64,000 nt of DNA from Paramacrobiotus metropolitanus (taxonomy: Eukaryota > Tardigrada > Eutardigrada > Parachela > Macrobiotidae). Below are positions 61,516-64,000 of the stretch, one piece after another. The position numbers and the translations under genes are program-made. The DNA lies in assembly GCF_019649055.1 (NCBI RefSeq), contig NW_026570250.1:62001-126000 (forward strand), read 5' to 3'. Positions within the stretch are counted from its first letter, which is position 1. Each line of letters begins with the position of its first letter. The notes below the pieces were generated by a model. That model saw nothing but the letters and a program-made list of their open reading frames with translations, was not told the DNA's origin and did not search any database.

Positions 61516-64000
61516 TCACAGTAAATCACCAAACGGCAGCTGCTTGGACGACTGTGCCTGCAATTGTTGCTGCTGTTGAGGTAGAACTGAATTCCCTGCC
61601 AACTGCGGAGTGGTCCCTGAAAAGGCTCCAAATGGTGCTTGTCCCTGAACTCCGGGACTTGGAGGATACTGAAACCCTGCAGCACACACTCGTGTATAAC
61701 ACAACTGCGCGAATTAAAGGTATGAATCACGTTTACAGCCGCTTTCATCGATCCGTCCTTGATGAATCAGCGCACTCGACCTTACCTGGACGAACAGCCG
61801 TTGCAGGATTATTACTCATACTCGGGTTCTGAATTAACTGATTCATAGGCGGTGAATAAGGCTTGTTGTAGTTCTTGGCAAGATTCAGGTCCAGTTCAAT
61901 ATTCAGACCAGCATTCCCGCCACTATTATTGCCCCAGTTAACCGTGCCGCTGGGGGCCGTCGAAACGGCTGTAGTTGGCCCTTGTCTTGGCGTCTAAAAA
62001 GTTATAGAAAACACCGTTTAAAAACTTTTGCAGATGTCATGTCAAAATGAACAATACAGCTAGCTAATCAGTCAAGATGCCGCAAACAGGGACGTACTGG
62101 AGGAGCGGACCTCGGGCCAGAATTAAACTGATAACCAATCGGTCCCATTGGCTGAGCAGATGCCCCAAAAACCGGCATCACTGGCGGCCTCGTCGATGGC
62201 TGTCCCATAGGCGGGCGCTGCTGCATCTGCTGGAAATTCATACTCTGACTCTGAGGCATCCCCATCATAGGATTACCAGCATTCATGGCATAAAGACCCG
62301 CCACTTGTTGAGGCGTGACAGCGTGAGGAGCCAGTGCAGGCATAGTAAGTGAGTGTGGCATACCACCGTATTGCTGCGTGGCCGGAAGTCCCGAAGCCAT
62401 GGACGGAGTAGATGCACTACTGAAATCTCCGAATTCGTTCAGCAAATCGGAATCTGCCGGACTGGAAAACCGAGATATTTCTACTCATCCGATTTTCAAA
62501 TAATCTCAAAACGTAGTAGAATTTACCCTGACGCTCCAGGCGCTTTGAAACTTTTTGTAAAATGCAGTTTTGTAAGTCCCTCCACGAAATCGTCGGGAGA
62601 CGCATCAATGGCTTTATTTTCTGGTGGTGCACCACGAAAACTAGCAAAATCCGCCCAGTCATCCTGTGGTTTACCTCCCACATTGTTGCCCGCATCCACA
62701 GCCACATCTCCAAAGTCACCGAAATCCGACATCAGATCTTTGCCGTGCGATGTCGGCTGCGATGGAGGACGAGGTAGCTCAACTTCTGTCTTACTGGCAT
62801 CCGAGTCACTAGCCCGTGGCTTTGGGTGCGGCTCACTCTTCTCCTGCCCAGCGCCTATACGCTTTCCAATCGGCTTAATTTGTTTCGAAGGTCTGCTAGT
62901 TCCACTGCTGCGACCATTACTGTTACTATCTCTGTCGTGATTTTCCACATCATCCCCGTCGCCTTCATCGTGAAATTCGTATCGCGGATCTCGTTCCTCT
63001 TCGACATCACTATCCGGTTGCCGCCTGGATGATGTTGGAGAATCCGAAGGAGACCAAGAGGCACGATTTGACTGGGAGGACTGATGCCCTACATGGGTAA
63101 AATTGCAAACATAGCAGACGCTAGCAACCAATGACCGCATTTATGCTTTTTTGCCGTGCACCTCAAAGAGAAACCGACCACATCAAATATACACAGTTTG
63201 CAGACTGGTGCATCCAACACGTAAATTTCATGAGTCTTGCAAATGTCGTTCAAAACACGGCCTGGCTTACAAAGATGTCCAACAGTTTATATGTTAAAAA
63301 CGGCAGAAATTCGGCATTGTTACCTCTTCTTCGAGTCATTGCAGCATCATCTGCCGATAGACCGACATATTTATCCCGCGATTTCCTTGCTTTTTTGCGC
63401 TCATCCCTCAATCTCGCATCATCTTGCAACAAATCCAGCATTTCTTTGACGCGATTGCGCACTATGAAAGTCACATCCTATTTAGCCTGTGATTATTCCC
63501 AACTGTTCGTGTCAATACCATTTATGCCCTGATCTTTTCCAACTTCGTCGACGAATTTATAATGTTCCAAACTCCGGAGGTCAAAAAGGTGTTCTTTTCC
63601 CGATGTTACCACTCTTTCAGCGCCATTCCTTAACATATATCCCAGGAGCAATAAACTCTGTAACACGTAAAAGTGTCAACAATATTACTTTTGTACCGTT
63701 TACGATTTTTTTATCACAAAACCGAGACTTTCAAATTTTAAATTCTAAAACTAACGCAAAAGAAACTAATTATCTGATAACAATAACGTAACCAAGGAAC
63801 CTATTATCAAAGGCGTGTATCATCCGCACGCGATTGCCAACCTATTAACCTAACGGGTCCTAACCAAACAATTACTCACAAGTCAGTTACAGTAACTGAG
63901 CTACTGCAATGAAAACCGATAACATCTAGTTCGCTTAAAACTTAATCTATCCTACACGCAAAAATCTTTTCATGAATGTAAAAATAAGGTATAGAGCTAG
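61516..64000 (-). CDS. CLINT1: ENTH-domain clathrin adaptor, CLINT1/epsinR type, 5' end off the right edge
   Basis: A clathrin adaptor of trans-Golgi and endosome vesicles. Visible exons: 63519-63657, 63324-63461, 62527-63088, 62098-62461, 61786-61993 and 61516-61676; phases close and the stop is at 61516. The first exon seen holds the middle of the ENTH domain (LLRNGAERVVTSGKEHLF, then FVDEVGKDQGIN) and the next its last helix (VRNRVKEMLDLLQDDARLR, KARKSRDKYVGLS), closest to epsinR/CLINT1. The rest is disordered, with acidic-Phe motifs (SDFGDFGD, DDWADFASF, NEFGDFSS) of the type that bind gamma-ear domains, then a Met/Gln/Pro-rich tail ending SKQLPFGDLL. The segment 63658-64000 looks intronic; the ENTH N-terminus must lie beyond the window. 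The family is secure; CLINT1 versus another epsin is likely but not proven. Confidence 0.9.

Noticed and set aside
1-64000. Search for CRISPR arrays, rRNA, integrated viral elements or bacterial gene clusters
   Set aside because: None seen; every recognised gene is a spliced animal gene.

Overview
This is a stretch of a compact, intron-rich animal nuclear genome. All 14 protein genes found are eukaryotic, and nearly all are split by spliceosomal introns (mostly 50-900 nt) with clean GT-AG borders. Spacing is about one gene per 4.5 kb. The combination of two nose-resistant-to-fluoxetine (NRF-6) type acyltransferases, a chitin-binding cuticle-type protein, two aquaglyceroporins and a folate receptor points to an ecdysozoan. 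I infer a tardigrade-like genome, but the window alone does not prove it. I recognised no transposon, virus-derived element, CRISPR array, rRNA or tRNA.

Layout, left to right: the N-terminal part of a p21-activated kinase (PAK, minus, runs off the left edge); REXO2 oligoribonuclease (plus, with an apparent one-base frameshift); CCDC174 (minus); a folate receptor (plus); CPSF2/CPSF100 (plus); NRF-6-like acyltransferase A (minus); PRMT5 (plus); NRF-6-like acyltransferase B (minus); aquaglyceroporin A (minus); aquaglyceroporin B (plus); SNRK kinase (minus); DDX6/Me31B RNA helicase (plus); a CBM14 chitin-binding glycine-rich secreted protein (plus); and a CLINT1/epsinR-type ENTH protein (minus, 5' end beyond the right edge).

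Strands alternate almost perfectly, so the DNA is organised into divergent pairs (PAK/REXO2, CCDC174/folate receptor, NRF-A/PRMT5, AQP-A/AQP-B, SNRK/DDX6) and convergent 3' ends (REXO2/CCDC174, CPSF2/NRF-A, PRMT5/NRF-B, AQP-B/SNRK, chitin-binding/CLINT1). Two local duplications are visible: the NRF-6 paralogues on either side of PRMT5, and the head-to-head aquaporins. Several genes serve RNA metabolism (REXO2, CCDC174, CPSF2, PRMT5, DDX6). Others serve membrane transport and lipid or folate handling (NRF-6 pair, aquaporins, folate receptor), signalling (PAK, SNRK), vesicle traffic (CLINT1) and cuticle. No operon-like logic links them.

Exon borders were assigned by eye from splice consensus, reading-phase continuity and remembered family sequences. 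Most close in phase exactly; weaker ones are flagged. I did not find a convincing new biological system. The most unusual items are a 96-bp near-perfect palindrome with no loop in a PRMT5 intron, the REXO2 homopolymer frameshift, a GC-AG intron, several very small exons (12, 22 and 23 nt), and an Ala/Pro/Gly-rich tail on DDX6.
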